NCBI GenBank assembly: GCA_013204685.1
Contig: JABMSC010000002.1
Span: forward strand, 1-14,567
Length of the DNA stretch: 14,567 nt
Source: Candidatus Omnitrophota bacterium
GTDB lineage: Bacteria; Omnitrophota; Gorgyraeia; Tantalellales; Tantalellaceae
Direction of reading: 5' to 3'
Shown here: one piece after another, positions 1-7,010 of the stretch
Numbering within the stretch: the first letter of the stretch is position 1
How the letters are laid out: the number at the start of each line of letters is the position of its first letter
Notes under the pieces: generated by a model
What the model saw: only the letters and a program-made list of their open reading frames with translations
Database searches by the model: none
What the model was told of the DNA's origin: nothing
Translations under genes and position numbers: made by a program

Positions 1-1
1 G

Positions 2-493
2 ATGAGGGCAACCGGTGAAGTAATGGGCGCTGCGGATTCCTTTGAGCTTGCTTTTTATAAAGCTCAGGAAGCGGCAGGTGCAAAGCTTCCGACCAAAGGG
101 AATATACTATTGACGGTTGCCGATAAAGATAAGGAAGCAATACTTCCGCTTGCCGAGAAGATCCAGAGTCTTGGGTTCAGTATCTATGCGACAGAAGGAA
201 CAAGCAGGTTCTTGAAGGAAAACAAAATAGAGAACACCAAGATCAATAAGCTGCATGAGGGAAGGCCTAATATTGCTGATGCGATCAAAAATGATGAGCT
301 GCAGCTTATTATCAATACACCCATAGGCAAGGACAGCAAACATGACGACAGTTATATACGCATGATGTCGATACAGAAGAAAACACCGTATGTTACGTCG
401 ATAGCGGCGGCTGAAGCCAGCATTGCGGGAATTGAGGCAGTTAAAAACGGCGGCACTATTTTCCCAAAAGCGCTTCAGGAATACCACAATTAG
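2..493 (+). CDS. carB: Carbamoyl-phosphate synthase large subunit, C-terminal part (5' truncated by the window)
   Basis: CarB makes carbamoyl phosphate from bicarbonate, ammonia and two ATP, for pyrimidine and arginine synthesis; the ammonia comes from the CarA glutaminase. The first visible residues, MRATGEVMG, match the motif at the end of the second ATP-grasp half of CarB, so the Met at base 2 is internal and the gene begins upstream of the window. About 163 residues remain. Residues 35-150 form the MGS-like domain that binds allosteric effectors in known CarB proteins (GNILLTVADKDK, then YATEGTSRFL, IINTPIG, and PYVTSIAAAEASIAGIE near the end). The C-terminus is complete at a TAG stop. 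That stop overlaps the AGGAGG Shine-Dalgarno of the next gene, so the two are almost certainly co-transcribed and perhaps translationally coupled. The identification is firm; allosteric behaviour cannot be judged from this fragment. Confidence 0.95.
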   Translation: MRATGEVMGAADSFELAFYKAQEAAGAKLPTKGNILLTVADKDKEAILPLAEKIQSLGFSIYATEGTSRFLKENKIENTKINKLHEGRPNIADAIKNDELQLIINTPIGKDSKHDDSYIRMMSIQKKTPYVTSIAAAEASIAGIEAVKNGGTIFPKALQEYHN

Positions 494-497
494 GAGG
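492..497 (+). promoter_or_regulatory. Shine-Dalgarno overlapping the carB stop codon
   Basis: AGGAGG begins at the second base of the carB TAG stop and lies 7 nt before the ATG at 505. It is a near-perfect ribosome-binding site and fixes the start of the PurF-like gene at MSGIFG. This means the missing N-terminal Cys is not an artefact of a wrong start choice. Confidence 0.85.
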
Positions 498-504
498 AAG
501 AAAA

Positions 505-1953
505 ATGAGTGGAATTTTTGGTGTAGTCTCTAAGGAAAACTGTACGGATGCTTTGCTCTATGGCACCGATTATCATTCGCACCTGGGAACGGAATACGGA
601 GGAATGGCAGTTCTCGGCGAGGATTTTCAGCGGCAGATACATGATATCAGCCAGAGCCAGTTCAAGTCCAAATTCTATGAGGATTCCAAGCGGATGAAAG
701 GGAATAAGGGGATAGGTGTTATCTCGGACAGCAATGAGCAGCCTATGTTCCTTAATTCCAAGTTTGGGCCTTTTTGCATGGTTACCAGCGGGCTTATAGA
801 AAATTCCGAACAGCTCACAGAAAAGCTTCTTGAAAAAGGGATCTCTTTCAGCGAGATGGCCGGCGGCTCGGTTAATGTTACGGAACTCATTGCAAAGCTG
901 ATCAACACGGGGAAAGATCTCGTGGACGGCATTGAAAAAATGTTTGAAGCGATAGAAGGTTCATGTTCTCTCCTCTTGCTTAATAAAGACGGCATATATG
1001 CCGCCAGGGATCGTTGGGGGTACACGCCGCTTATTATAGGAAAGAGAGATGACACATGGGCGATCACCGCCGAAACCAGTGCTTTTCCGAACAACAGGTT
1101 TGAGATTGTAAAGTATCTTAAACCCGGAGAGATAATCCTGGTCAGTGAGAAGGGAATGACCGAGAAAAGATCAGGAAGAGATAAAAATCAAATATGCACG
1201 TTTCTCTGGATATATACAGGGTTTCCGGCATCGGACTATGAGGGGATCAACACCGAAGTAGTAAGAGAAAGATGCGGGAAGGCTTTAGCAAAGCATGATA
1301 AGGACATTGAAATAGATCTAGTCTCAGGTATCCCCGATTCAGGGCTTGGTCACGCTTTTGGATATGCAATGGAATCCGGAAAACCCATGCGGAGGCCTCT
1401 TGTAAAGTATACACCTGGTTATGGCAGGAGTTACACACCGCCTTCACAGGAAACGCGTGACCTGATAGCTACAATGAAGCTCATTCCGGTAAAAGAGGTA
1501 ATAGACGGTAATCGTATAGTGGTATGCGAAGATTCTATAGTTAGAGGCACGCAGCTTAAGAATTTTACCGTAAAGAAACTCTGGGACTGCGGGGCAAAAG
1601 AAATACATGTTCGCCCGGCGTGTCCGCCTCTAATGTTCCCCTGTAAGTTCTGCCTTTCAACCCGCAGTATTGACGAGCTTGCCGCCCGTAAGGCCATTAA
1701 GGACATTGAAGGACACGACATAGAAGACGTGTCTGAATATATCGATGAGCAGTCAGAAAAATACAAGAAGATGGTGCAATGGATCTCTGACGATCTGAAT
1801 GTGACCACTTTGCGGTACCAGACGATCGATGATATGGTCGAGGCTGTGGGCCTGCCCAGGGAAAAGCTTTGCACTTTCTGCTGGACGGGTGAGTGTCCCG
1901 GTTCTTCGTGCCGAGAGAATAAGACAAAAACTGCCAAGGCAGCTGTAAAATAA
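505..1953 (+). CDS. purF: PurF-family amidophosphoribosyltransferase-like protein with a disabled glutaminase site
   Basis: Canonical PurF converts PRPP and glutamine to phosphoribosylamine, the first step of purine synthesis, using an N-terminal Ntn glutaminase domain and a C-terminal PRTase domain. Here (482 aa) the PRTase half is well kept: IPDSG near 276-280, YTPGYGRSYTPPSQ at 302-315, and a PRPP loop C-EDSIVRGT at 341-349, with Glu for the usual first Asp. Cysteines 231, 380, 456 and 459 line up with the four [4Fe-4S] ligands of the Bacillus subtilis enzyme; Cys383, 464 and 469 are extra. The glutaminase half keeps the fold but not the chemistry. Position 2, the nucleophile Cys in canonical PurF, is Ser. 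The QHRG motif reads SHLG, the glutamine-binding Arg region is GVISDSN, and the oxyanion HNG motif is TSG. From memory, a PurF-like subfamily with a similar N-terminus (fold kept, Cys lost) is annotated in Bacteroidetes and Clostridia. It may be an ammonia-dependent or repurposed PRTase; its substrate is unknown. Confidence 0.85.
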   Translation: MSGIFGVVSKENCTDALLYGTDYHSHLGTEYGGMAVLGEDFQRQIHDISQSQFKSKFYEDSKRMKGNKGIGVISDSNEQPMFLNSKFGPFCMVTSGLIENSEQLTEKLLEKGISFSEMAGGSVNVTELIAKLINTGKDLVDGIEKMFEAIEGSCSLLLLNKDGIYAARDRWGYTPLIIGKRDDTWAITAETSAFPNNRFEIVKYLKPGEIILVSEKGMTEKRSGRDKNQICTFLWIYTGFPASDYEGINTEVVRERCGKALAKHDKDIEIDLVSGIPDSGLGHAFGYAMESGKPMRRPLVKYTPGYGRSYTPPSQETRDLIATMKLIPVKEVIDGNRIVVCEDSIVRGTQLKNFTVKKLWDCGAKEIHVRPACPPLMFPCKFCLSTRSIDELAARKAIKDIEGHDIEDVSEYIDEQSEKYKKMVQWISDDLNVTTLRYQTIDDMVEAVGLPREKLCTFCWTGECPGSSCRENKTKTAKAAVK

Positions 1954-2069
1954 AAACGCGGTAAATAGAATTACAGAGAAAACTAATAAAAAAATAACTT
2001 CATGTTCTTTATGGTTAAAAATTTTAATGCCGGGCGGAGGGAATGAAAACGATTGAAGGGGTTGAAGAA

Positions 2070-3587
2070 ATGAGCAAAAAAACAGGATTTGATAATGCAA
2101 AATACCTGAAAGAGCAGACCCACGCAATACTCGAAAGGGTTGAACAGTATGGCGACAAACTTTACCTCGAATTCGGAGGGAAGATCATTTATGATTATCA
2201 TGCTTCAAGAGTATTGCCCGGCTTTGCGCCTGATGTCAAGATGCAGCTCCTTCAGAAACTTGCACACAAAGCAGAAATAATACTGTGCATATATGCAGGC
2301 GATATCGAAAGAAAAAAAATGAGAGCGGATTTTGGAATTTCTTATGATTCAGATGCCCTCAGAATGATAGATGAGCTGAGAGACAGGGGCCTTGACCTGG
2401 CCGGTGTTGTGATCACCCGGTTCGAAAATCAGCCCTCGGCAAAGATATTCAAGAACAAGCTTGAGCGGCGCGGAGTGAAAGTGTATACACACAGATTTAC
2501 TAAGGGCTATCCGACCGACGTTGACTTAATAGTAAGCGACGAGGGATACGGGGCGAACGAATACATAGAGACCACGAAACCCCTTGTTGTGATCACCGGT
2601 CCCGGTCCCGGCAGCGGAAAACTTGCTACCAGCCTTTCTCAAGTTTATCATGATCATAAAAGAGGGGTGAACGCCGGTTATTCCAAGTTCGAGACTTTTC
2701 CCATATGGAGCATACCTCTTAAGCATCCGGTAAATGTGGCTTACGAAGCGGCTACTGTCGACTTAAAGGATTTTAATCTGGTAGATCCATTTCATCTTAA
2801 AGCATATGGTGAAACTGCTATTAATTACAACAGGGATGTTGATGCGTTTCCGCTCTTGAGAAGGATACTCGAGAAGATAATGGGGGAAGACACAGTTTAC
2901 AAATCCCCCACCGATATGGGCGTGAACCGCGCCGGGTTTGGGATAGTCAATGATCCGGTAGTGAAGCAAGCGGCCAAGCAGGAGATCATAAGAAGATATT
3001 TCAGATGCGCGTGTGAGTATGCAATGGGGCTGGCAGATAAAGAAGCGCTTGAACGGTCAAAACTTCTCGTCGAAGAGATCGGCATGAAGCCAGAAGACAG
3101 GCCCGTAGTCACGCCTGCCGCCGAAGCAATGCTGGATGCACAAAAAAAACAAAAAGGGCATGAAGGTGTTTTTTGCGGCGGGGCCGTACAGCTGGCTGAC
3201 GGAACTATTGTAACAGGAAAAAACTCACCCATAATGCATGCGGCTTCAAGTCTTATCTTGAACGCGGTGAAGCGGCTCGCGGGAATGTCCGATGAAGTGC
3301 ACCTATTGTCCCCGGCCACAATAGAGTCTATTGGAAAGCTTAAAGAAGAGCTATCGAAGAGTAAGGATATAAGCCTTGATGTCGAAGAAACGCTTATAGC
3401 CCTCAGTATAAGCGCGGCTACAGATCCGAAAGCCCAGTTAGCCATGGAAAAATTGAAAGAACTTAAAGGATGCGATGCGCATCTGACGCACATGCCTACA
3501 TCCGGGGATGAAGCGGGTTTGCGGAAGATAAGGGTGCATCTTACCAGCGAACCGAATTTTGCTACACGCAATTTATTTGTAACTTAG
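2070..3587 (+). CDS. DUF1846 family protein
   Basis: This is a full-length DUF1846 protein (505 aa from this start), a conserved bacterial family with solved structures but, to my knowledge, no assigned reaction. Recognisable family segments are GFDNAKYLKEQ at the N-terminus, LYLEFGGKIIYDYHASRVLPGF at about 31-52, YPTDVDLIVSDEGYG at 147-161, a glycine-rich P-loop-like GPGPGSGK at 177-184, INYNRDVDAFP near 252-262, and a C-terminal region with GGAVQLADGTIVTGKNSPIMHA. The glycine loop suggests a nucleotide or phosphate site, but it is not a strict Walker A. An in-frame ATG at 2043 would add nine residues, but it sits only 2 nt after GGAGG. The ATG at 2070 has GAAGGGG 8 nt upstream and gives the N-terminus usual for the family. 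The gene follows the PurF-like gene by about 115 nt with no visible terminator, so it may be read from the same transcript. A strong terminator closes it. Confidence 0.9.
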   Translation: MSKKTGFDNAKYLKEQTHAILERVEQYGDKLYLEFGGKIIYDYHASRVLPGFAPDVKMQLLQKLAHKAEIILCIYAGDIERKKMRADFGISYDSDALRMIDELRDRGLDLAGVVITRFENQPSAKIFKNKLERRGVKVYTHRFTKGYPTDVDLIVSDEGYGANEYIETTKPLVVITGPGPGSGKLATSLSQVYHDHKRGVNAGYSKFETFPIWSIPLKHPVNVAYEAATVDLKDFNLVDPFHLKAYGETAINYNRDVDAFPLLRRILEKIMGEDTVYKSPTDMGVNRAGFGIVNDPVVKQAAKQEIIRRYFRCACEYAMGLADKEALERSKLLVEEIGMKPEDRPVVTPAAEAMLDAQKKQKGHEGVFCGGAVQLADGTIVTGKNSPIMHAASSLILNAVKRLAGMSDEVHLLSPATIESIGKLKEELSKSKDISLDVEETLIALSISAATDPKAQLAMEKLKELKGCDAHLTHMPTSGDEAGLRKIRVHLTSEPNFATRNLFVT

Positions 3588-3612
3588 AAACAGAAGCATT
3601 AAACCAATGAAG

Positions 3613-3644
3613 AAAGGGGAGACTTTTAAGTTCTCCCCTTTTTT
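3613..3644 (+). terminator. Rho-independent terminator after the DUF1846 gene
   Basis: GGGGAGA at 3616-3622 pairs perfectly with TCTCCCC at 3632-3638. The stem is flanked by AAA on the left and a run of six T on the right. It ends the carB, purF-like and DUF1846 transcription unit. Confidence 0.9.
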
Positions 3645-3652
3645 GCTATAAT
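3644..3652 (+). promoter_or_regulatory. Extended -10 promoter of the acr3 gene
   Basis: TGCTATAAT is a perfect extended -10 element (TG-n-TATAAT). Its first T belongs to the T-run of the preceding terminator. The sequence 17 bp upstream (TTTTAA, 3624-3629) is a poor -35, which an extended -10 can tolerate. Transcription would begin near 3659, about 54 nt before the acr3 start codon. Confidence 0.7.
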
Positions 3653-3666
3653 ACAACGACGGAAAT

Positions 3667-3680
3667 ATGCCTATGGGCAT
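3667..3680. promoter_or_regulatory. Small palindrome just downstream of the acr3 promoter (candidate operator)
   Basis: ATGCC-TATG-GGCAT is a perfect 5-bp inverted repeat with a 4-bp centre, located at about +8 to +21 relative to the predicted start of transcription. A repressor bound there could block the acr3 promoter. No regulator gene is adjacent, and short palindromes occur by chance, so this is a tentative call. Confidence 0.3.
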
Positions 3681-3712
3681 CGTGGGAACTTCAACATAGA
3701 AAAGGTATAAAG

Positions 3713-4810
3713 ATGGAAAAAGTTGTACATGAAGAGCGACAATTAAGTTTTTTCGAGAAATACCTGACGGCATGGGTTGTGGGCTGTATCGGGTTAGGGA
3801 TCATGCTCGGAAAACTGTTTCCGCAGGTAGCTGTCACGCTGGATGAGATCTCCATATATCAGGTATCGGTGCCCATAGCAATATGTCTTTTCTTTATGAT
3901 GTATCCCATAATGGTAAAGATCGATTTTGTCGAAGTCGTTAAAGCCGGGAAGACCCCCAAACCGGTAGTTTTGACGCTTATTGTGAACTGGTGTATTAAG
4001 CCTTTTACCATGTTTGCCATAGCGAGCCTGTTTTTAGGCGTCTTCTTTAAGGATATGCTTCCCGGGGTAGAATTTGTTAAGGGCGGAGCGCAAGTGGAGC
4101 TCTACAGGTCATATATTTCAGGATGTATCCTACTGGGAATTGCTCCATGCACGGCAATGGTCCTTATCTGGGGTCATTTATCCAAAGGAAACGACGGGCA
4201 TACCCTGGTTATGGTTGCGATAAATTCTTTGGCCATGCTGTTTCTGTACGCCCCCCTGGGCGGATGGCTTCTGGGTGTGAACAAAATGCCTATCCCATGG
4301 CAGACGATCGTCTTGTCTGTTGTTGCATATGTGGGGGTGCCACTTTTTCTGGGATATCATTCACGTAAATGGGTTATTGCCAAAAAGGGATTTAAATGGT
4401 TTGAGGAAAAATTCATACATTACCTGACGCCGGTTTCCATAGGAGCTCTTTTGGTGACATTAATACTGCTATTTTCTTTAAAAGGGGAACTTATTATTAA
4501 GCAGCCGCAGGTTATCTTCTTAATAGCCATTCCTCTTCTTGTCCAGACATGTCTGATATTTGCAATTGCATACTTCTTAGCAAAACGGCTTAAGCTTCCC
4601 TACAAGGACGCCGCGCCGTCGGCGCTTATAGGGGCAAGTAATCATTTTGAGGTTGCCATTGCGACTTCGACGATCCTGTTCGGGCTCTCATCCGGCGCGT
4701 CATTGGCGACAGTGGTAGGCGTATTGATAGAAGTCCCCGTCATGCTTATACTTGTGAAAGTATGTCTCAGGACCAGATATATATTTGAGAGAGCTCCGCA
4801 CAAAAACTGA
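3713..4810 (+). CDS. acr3: ACR3-family arsenite efflux permease
   Basis: ACR3 proteins sit in the inner membrane and export arsenite (some also antimonite) using the ion gradient. The 365-residue length and roughly ten hydrophobic segments fit the family. Diagnostic motifs are NWCIKPF at 92-98, GIAPCTAMVLIW at 142-153, and GASNHFEVAIA at 307-317. Cys146 and Glu313 correspond to the conserved membrane Cys and Glu that are essential in characterised ACR3 proteins. The N-terminus (MEKVVHEERQLSFFEKYLT) is short and cytosolic, as in relatives. The ATG has a modest AAAGG site 7 nt upstream. The gene has its own promoter and is solitary: no arsR, arsC or arsM is nearby. It may respond to a regulator encoded elsewhere. 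The family call is secure; the transported ion is inferred. Confidence 0.92.
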   Translation: MEKVVHEERQLSFFEKYLTAWVVGCIGLGIMLGKLFPQVAVTLDEISIYQVSVPIAICLFFMMYPIMVKIDFVEVVKAGKTPKPVVLTLIVNWCIKPFTMFAIASLFLGVFFKDMLPGVEFVKGGAQVELYRSYISGCILLGIAPCTAMVLIWGHLSKGNDGHTLVMVAINSLAMLFLYAPLGGWLLGVNKMPIPWQTIVLSVVAYVGVPLFLGYHSRKWVIAKKGFKWFEEKFIHYLTPVSIGALLVTLILLFSLKGELIIKQPQVIFLIAIPLLVQTCLIFAIAYFLAKRLKLPYKDAAPSALIGASNHFEVAIATSTILFGLSSGASLATVVGVLIEVPVMLILVKVCLRTRYIFERAPHKN

Positions 4811-4825
4811 ATTGAAATTGCTTAA

Positions 4826-4890
4826 GACGGACTGGTTTGGGGCAAAAACCGTCGATTATAGTCTGAAACCAGCAACTTGTTCCATCAGAC
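4826..4890. repeat. Three interleaved inverted repeats between acr3 and the flavin oxidoreductase
   Basis: GACGG (4826-4830) pairs with CCGTC (4849-4853), CTGGTTT (4832-4838) with AAACCAG (4866-4872), and GTCTGA (4861-4866) with TCAGAC (4885-4890). Because the pairs overlap, they cannot all form at once. The last hairpin is followed by CATTTTTG and could be a weak terminator for acr3, although its loop is 18 nt long. No known riboswitch class was recognised. Confidence 0.4.
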
Positions 4891-4901
4891 CATTTTTGCT
4901 A

Positions 4902-4930
4902 TTGATTTATTTTAATTAGAGAAGTATAAT
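4902..4930 (+). promoter_or_regulatory. Sigma70-type promoter of the flavin oxidoreductase gene
   Basis: TTGATT at 4902-4907, a 17-bp spacer, and a perfect TATAAT at 4925-4930. The start of transcription would be near 4937, giving a leader of about 50 nt. Confidence 0.75.
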
Positions 4931-4987
4931 AAATTTCACATTTTGGCGAAAATTTGAGCGTTTTATACAACAAATAAAAAGGATACA

Positions 4988-6115
4988 ATGAGAGATAAGT
5001 TAGACCCATTGATCATAGGGGACCTTGAAATAAAGATACCCATCATCCAGGGGGGCATGGGTGTGAGGGTGTCCCTGGCGCCTTTAGCGGCCGCAGTGGC
5101 GAATTGCGGCGCTGCAGGTACCATAGCCAGTGTAGGACTTCCCGATCCCGATGCTCCGGAAACCCTTAAGGATGTACCCGCGGCCTGCTGCAAGGAGTTC
5201 ATTAAAGATATGAAGGCAGCACGGGAATTATCCGATGGCGCTATCGGAGTAAACATAATGGTAGCTCTGGGTAATTATGAGGAGATGGTAAAGGCCACTA
5301 TAAATGAAGATATAGATTATATTGTTTCAGGCGCGGGCCTGCCTATAAGTCTGCCGGAATTTGCGGAAGGTTCATCAGCTAAGTTGATACCCATGCTTTC
5401 TTCAGCAAGAGGGGCGGCTGTTATTCTGAAAACATGGAAGAGGAGATATAACCGTCTTCCAGATGCTATTATTGTTGAGGGCCCTCTATCAGGGGGTCAC
5501 ATAGCGACCTTATCGGTGGAAGAATTGAGGGCTCTGGGAAGCAAGTTAAGAGAAAAGCCCCGCCTTGAAGAATCAATAAAAGACGTTGTTAAGCTTGTCT
5601 CGGAATATGAAAAAGATTATGGCGTTAGTATACCTGTAATAGCAGCGGGCGGGATATTTGACGGCAAAGATATAGCCAAGTTCTTTAAGCTGGGCGCAAA
5701 AGGCGTACAATTGGGCAGCAGATTTGTGACTACTGAAGAATGTTCGGTAGCGCAGGAATTTAAGGATCTCTATATTAATTCTACCGAAGAAGACCTCGCA
5801 TATATACAAAGTCCTGTGGGTATGCCCGCGAAAGTTATCAGAACAAAATTTATAGATGCGATACTAAAGGGTGAGAAAAAACCCATCGATTGCAGCTATA
5901 TATGCCTGAGGACATGTGATCCTAACGAAGCGCATTTTTGTATAGCCCGGGCTCTGGTCTCGGCAGCAAGAGGGGATATAGACAATGCGATCGTGCTTGC
6001 CGGATCTAATGTTTCAAGAATAACAAAAATAGTTCCCGTTCAGGAACTGATAGATGAACTGGTGTCCGGGACTCTGGCGGAGCTGAACAAGGAAACCGTA
6101 GACAACAGACAATAA
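4988..6115 (+). CDS. NAD(P)H-dependent flavin oxidoreductase, nitronate monooxygenase / FabK-like family
   Basis: This is an FMN-binding TIM-barrel protein of 375 aa from the family that includes nitronate monooxygenase and the enoyl-ACP reductase FabK. Visible FMN and active-site motifs are IIQGGMGVRVS (19-29), GVNIMVAL (87-94), SGAGLP (114-119), EGPLSGGH (164-171, the usual catalytic-His position), AAGGIFDG (219-226) and GVQLGSRF (239-246). The protein is some 60 residues longer than typical FabK. Its extra C-terminal part has four cysteines (302, 306, 310, 318) followed by FCIARALVSAARGDIDNA and AGSNVSR. That tail is typical of a long subfamily usually annotated as nitronate monooxygenase, so a fatty-acid role is less likely. 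No fab genes are nearby and the substrate is unproven. AAAGGA lies 4 nt before the ATG. The gene has its own promoter and terminator and is therefore monocistronic. Confidence 0.88.
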   Translation: MRDKLDPLIIGDLEIKIPIIQGGMGVRVSLAPLAAAVANCGAAGTIASVGLPDPDAPETLKDVPAACCKEFIKDMKAARELSDGAIGVNIMVALGNYEEMVKATINEDIDYIVSGAGLPISLPEFAEGSSAKLIPMLSSARGAAVILKTWKRRYNRLPDAIIVEGPLSGGHIATLSVEELRALGSKLREKPRLEESIKDVVKLVSEYEKDYGVSIPVIAAGGIFDGKDIAKFFKLGAKGVQLGSRFVTTEECSVAQEFKDLYINSTEEDLAYIQSPVGMPAKVIRTKFIDAILKGEKKPIDCSYICLRTCDPNEAHFCIARALVSAARGDIDNAIVLAGSNVSRITKIVPVQELIDELVSGTLAELNKETVDNRQ

Positions 6116-6130
6116 GCTGTGGAGGAAAAG

Positions 6131-6167
6131 AAAAAATAGGGCACCTTTATGAGGGGGCCCTTTTTTT
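6131..6167 (+). terminator. Rho-independent terminator after the flavin oxidoreductase gene
   Basis: AGGGCACC (6138-6145) pairs with GGGGCCCT (6154-6161) with one A-G mismatch. The loop is 8 nt and a run of seven T follows. Confidence 0.88.
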
Positions 6168-6191
6168 ATGCGGGCTTAATAGAAGAGTAAA

Positions 6192-6869
6192 ATGAAGAAA
6201 GTTATCACCATACTAATCTTATGTGCATATTTGGTTTCTGTTTTAGCAGCTTCTGCTTTTGCGATTGCTAAACAGGCAAATGGAGACTGGCAGATATGGA
6301 CTGTTCAGAAAGCGGAAGTGAAAGTCGGTAAGGATAAGAAGTTCAAGATAAAGGCCGAACAAGAAGAGAGGTTCGGGAATGATATCCGGGCTATATATTA
6401 TACACATACCGATCTTGGGGTCGATTATAAGTTTACTGGTTGGTTTTCTATGGGCCTCAATTACAGATATGTTGTTGAAAAAATAAGTGGAAAATGGAAA
6501 GAAGAAAGCCGTCCTTATATAACCGCAACGTTAAGTCGCGAGATCTTCGGTCTTAAGTTCAGTGACAGGAGCATGCTTGAATACCGCATACGTAAGTATA
6601 GTAGGGGAACGGTAAGATACAGAAATAAACTTACCATGGTAATTCCTCTTGAGTGGACGAGATTAGATATCAGTCCGTATGCTGCCGATGAAATATTCAT
6701 AGATAATCAGCGTCAGAGACTCAACAAGAACCGCATTTACGGAGGATTTAAATTCAAAGTAATAAAACATCTCGGCGGGGAAATCTTCTACATGACACAG
6801 GCCAGCGAATCAAAGGGCAAATGGCCTACGTTCAACGTGATAGGACTTCAGGTGAAGGCAGCCTTTTAG
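6192..6869 (+). CDS. DUF2490 family outer-membrane beta-barrel protein
   Basis: The 225-residue protein starts with a clear Sec signal peptide (MKK, then a hydrophobic stretch, cut after about residue 24 at ASAFA). The mature part consists of alternating amphipathic strands with aromatic girdles, for example QIWTVQKAEVKVG, FKIKAEQEERFG, DLGVDYKFTGWFSMGLNYRYV and LNKNRIYGGFKFKVI. It ends in VKAAF; a C-terminal Phe is the usual signal for insertion by the BAM complex. The arrangement resembles DUF2490, whose function is unknown. The gene lies just behind the previous terminator, and no convincing promoter of its own was seen in the short gap. The ribosome site is weak (AGAAGAG). The barrel location is well supported; any specific role is not. 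Confidence 0.8.
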   Translation: MKKVITILILCAYLVSVLAASAFAIAKQANGDWQIWTVQKAEVKVGKDKKFKIKAEQEERFGNDIRAIYYTHTDLGVDYKFTGWFSMGLNYRYVVEKISGKWKEESRPYITATLSREIFGLKFSDRSMLEYRIRKYSRGTVRYRNKLTMVIPLEWTRLDISPYAADEIFIDNQRQRLNKNRIYGGFKFKVIKHLGGEIFYMTQASESKGKWPTFNVIGLQVKAAF

Positions 6870-6891
6870 GGGCAAGGGTCAGGAGTGCATG

Positions 6892-6970
6892 TCGGGGATC
6901 GCGTATCGTGGATCGGGTATCGATAGCCGAAACCCGAATCACGAAAACCGATACACGATAACCGAACTAC
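6892..6970. repeat. TATCG-rich repeat, left copy
   Basis: The stretch is built from short TATCG, GATCGGG and CGAAACCCG words. Its left half shares TCGGGGATCG (6892-6901) and GGATCGGGTATCG (6910-6922) in direct orientation with the copy at 7539. Its right half matches that copy in inverted orientation: CGAAAACCGATAC (6942-6954) is the exact complement of 7550-7562, and GGGTATCGATAGC (6915-6927) matches the complement of 7591-7603 at 12 of 13 bases. It begins about 20 nt after the DUF2490 stop and contains no gene. Confidence 0.75.
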
Positions 6971-7010
6971 GAACTTATTCTGCGAACGGTATATATATGA
7001 AGGAGGAAAT

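Noticed and set aside
1431..1937. Minus-strand open frame of 168 codons opposite the PurF-like gene
   Set aside because: Antisense shadow of conserved PRTase coding sequence; no promoter or family resemblance.
2897..3571. Long minus-strand open frame (224 codons) opposite the DUF1846 gene
   Set aside because: It lies entirely antisense to a strongly conserved gene, has no ribosome site and its product is Ser/Ala/Phe-rich with no recognisable domain. It is a codon-usage shadow.
4123..4368. Plus-strand frame inside acr3
   Set aside because: Out-of-frame overlap with a clear membrane transporter; no Shine-Dalgarno and no hydrophobic or domain pattern of its own.
4988..6115. Calling the flavoprotein FabK (enoyl-ACP reductase II)
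   Set aside because: It is about 60 residues too long, has a Cys-rich tail not found in FabK, and no fatty-acid genes are nearby.
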